Below, one piece after another: positions 62,626-64,000 of a DNA stretch of 64,000 nt. The first letter of the stretch is position 1. The number at the start of each line of letters is the position of its first letter. The stretch is from Streptomyces camelliae (GTDB lineage Bacteria > Actinomycetota > Actinomycetes > Streptomycetales > Streptomycetaceae): the NCBI RefSeq assembly GCF_027625935.1, contig NZ_CP115300.1:1984001-2048000 (forward strand), read 5' to 3'. A program made the position numbers and the translations under genes. The notes beneath the pieces were generated by a model, which had not been told where the DNA came from, searched no databases, and saw only the letters and a list, made by a program, of their open reading frames with translations.

Positions 62626-64000
62626 TCAGAAGGTGGTCATCGGCCGGACCGCGTGGGCCAGGTCGAGCAGCCGGCCGTGTTCGGCGGCGGTGCGGGCCTG
62701 TGCGGCCAGTTGCCGGAAGGAGTGCTCCAGCAGACCCCGCAGGCTGTCCTCGTCTCCGGGCCCGAGCAGGTCCCCGGCCGGGAACTCCGGTCCCCAGCCC
62801 GGACCTGGCCGGCCGTGCAGGGCGTTCTCGCGGACCTCGGCGGCCAGCCGGGCCCGGGACTCGCCGTCGGCGGCGCCGCCGTCCAGGCGCAGCTCGGGCA
62901 GCCGCCGGGCCGCGTCGCGCAGGTCGGCCGGTGCGGGCGGGCGCCCGTGCAGCAGGCCGGCGCGGACGCGTACGGCGGCGATCCGGGCGGCGTCGTGATG
63001 GCGGGAGGTGGCGGGGACGTCGTCCAGGACGCGTACGGCCGCGTCCCGGTCGCCGCCGGCCAGATGGCCCCGGGCCAGCCCGAACGCGGCGGCGGTGTGC
63101 GCGAAGTCCCGCTTCCACACGGCCTCGTAGAACCGCATGGCGCGGGCGTACGCGGCGTCGGGGTCTCCCCCGCTGCCGGCCGCCTGCTCGGCGCAGTAGC
63201 CGAGGGCCAGCTTGGGGACGTACTCGCCGGGCAGGGCCCGGTGGACGGTGTCGAAGTGGGCGCCGGCCTGGGGGACTTCGCCCTTGCTGAGGTGGAGGAC
63301 GCCGCGGTGCCAGGCGATCCGCCAGTCGTGGGCGGCGGCCCGTTCGCCGAGCTGGGTCTCGGCCTCGGCGAGCCAGCCGACGGCCTGCTGCTGTTCGCCG
63401 CGTCGGAGGTAGGCGCGGCACAGCCACAGCGCGGTCTCGGGGGTGCCGAGGCGGGACTCGCGGGGCCACTGCCGGGCGACCCGGTCGGGGGCGTCGGGCG
63501 GGAAGGTGTCCAGCAGCAGGGCGGCGCCGTCGGCGGGGTCGGGGACCGGTTCCGGCAGGGCGCCGGCGACCTCGGCGGCGGACGGCGGGGAGACGTCGAG
63601 GCCGAGCGGCCGCTCGCCGGGCCGGCGGGTCCAGTGGTCCAGGCCCGGGATCGCGCCGAGGCCGGCATCGAGGCTGGCGCCGGTGGCACGGAACCGGGTG
63701 GAGCTCTCCGGCAGCTGCTCGCCGAACTGCAGCGAGCGGAACTCCCGCAGCACTTCCCACAGTTGGCGGGACATCTCGGCCGCCGTACGGAACCGGGCGG
63801 CGGGCTCGGCGTGGGTGGCGCGGTCGACGATCCGGCGGAAGGAGTCGGGGGCGAGCCCGCGGGCCGGTTCGGTGCCGCGGGCCAGGGCCTGGAGGGTCAT
63901 GCCGACCGTGTAGAGGTCGCTGTCGACGTGCCAGCCGCGCCGGTCGATCTCCTGCTTCGGCGGGGCGAACGTGGCCGTGTAGACGTAGGCGGAGGTGCGG
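62626..64000 (-). CDS. pknG: Ser/Thr protein kinase PknG (partial, 5' end outside window)
   Basis: Only the last 458 codons are present. They cover the end of the kinase domain (DRRGWHVDSDLYTVGMTLQALA, then SFRRIVDRATHAEPAARFRTAAEMSRQLWEVLRE) and the full C-terminal TPR region. Matches to Mycobacterium tuberculosis PknG run through PGEYVPKLALGY, AAFGLARGHLAGGDRDAAVRVLDDVPATSRHHDAAR and the final LLDLAHAVRPMTTF. PknG is a soluble kinase controlling central nitrogen and carbon metabolism. The gene leads an operon with VWA, membrane and binding-protein genes. The rubredoxin-like N terminus cannot be checked. Confidence 0.92.
   Translation of the reverse strand, partial: RTSAYVYTATFAPPKQEIDRRGWHVDSDLYTVGMTLQALARGTEPARGLAPDSFRRIVDRATHAEPAARFRTAAEMSRQLWEVLREFRSLQFGEQLPESSTRFRATGASLDAGLGAIPGLDHWTRRPGERPLGLDVSPPSAAEVAGALPEPVPDPADGAALLLDTFPPDAPDRVARQWPRESRLGTPETALWLCRAYLRRGEQQQAVGWLAEAETQLGERAAAHDWRIAWHRGVLHLSKGEVPQAGAHFDTVHRALPGEYVPKLALGYCAEQAAGSGGDPDAAYARAMRFYEAVWKRDFAHTAAAFGLARGHLAGGDRDAAVRVLDDVPATSRHHDAARIAAVRVRAGLLHGRPPAPADLRDAARRLPELRLDGGAADGESRARLAAEVRENALHGRPGPGWGPEFPAGDLLGPGDEDSLRGLLEHSFRQLAAQARTAAEHGRLLDLAHAVRPMTTF

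Noticed and set aside
61016..63760. Long upstream extension of the GlnX-like frame
   Set aside because: It runs through the VWA and PknG genes in another frame, is Arg/Gly/Pro-rich, and the ATG at 61015 gives a normal overlap with the VWA stop.

Overview
The window reads as a chromosomal segment of a Streptomyces or close relative. It has very high G+C, purine-rich Shine-Dalgarno sequences, GTG and TTG starts, ATGA/GTGA stop-start overlaps, and families typical of streptomycetes (NIS siderophore synthetases, LAL regulators, SpoIIE phosphatases, secreted trypsin, PknG). No rRNA, tRNA, CRISPR array, phage or insertion-sequence genes were seen.

Left part (1-24 kb): a divergent pair of IucA/IucC siderophore synthetases, the left one cut by the window edge. 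Two exported, membrane-anchored proteins (one with a von Willebrand A domain) follow. Next are an HxlR regulator divergent from an AlaA-type aminotransferase, then a two-gene operon of an MMPL exporter and a KS-AT-ACP-alpha-oxoamine synthase megaenzyme. After these comes a mixed run: a secreted trypsin-like/FG-GAP protease, a lipoprotein, a beta-lactamase-family hydrolase, a histidine phosphatase, a hotdog thioesterase, an HxlR/MFS pair, an NmrA-like/AraC pair and a TMEM175 channel.

Middle (24-48 kb): a purine-to-glyoxylate block. Two NCS2 permeases, an 8-oxoguanine deaminase, uricase (pucL), HIU hydrolase (uraH) and OHCU decarboxylase (uraD) take 8-oxoguanine and urate to allantoin. Hydroxypyruvate isomerase (hyi), tartronate semialdehyde reductase, a catalase and glyoxylate carboligase (gcl) handle the glyoxylate that allantoin yields and the peroxide uricase produces. 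The two halves share a near-identical 15-bp palindrome, TCAACA-N3-TGTTGA, upstream of uraD and of the catalase. A second palindrome class lies upstream of hyi and gcl. Between the halves sit a large GAF/SpoIIE/HATPase phosphatase and a PQQ block: a 42-codon peptide gene, a cupredoxin-like protein, a PQQ alcohol dehydrogenase with a DYD (lanthanide-type) motif and no signal peptide, pqqA-E and a cation exchanger.

Right part (48-64 kb): a zinc-ribbon protein with an apparently dead Mrr-like domain, two coupled acyl-CoA synthetases divergent from a GAF-LuxR regulator, a LAL regulator followed by a secreted trypsin, an AlkZ-like glycosylase, and an operon running off the right edge. That operon encodes PknG, a VWA/zinc-ribbon protein, a four-helix GlnX-like membrane protein and a membrane-anchored solute-binding protein, and looks like an expanded GlnH-GlnX-PknG nutrient-sensing system.

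Three copies of a Streptomyces-style intergenic hairpin repeat are scattered at about 30.9, 48.9 and 56.3 kb.
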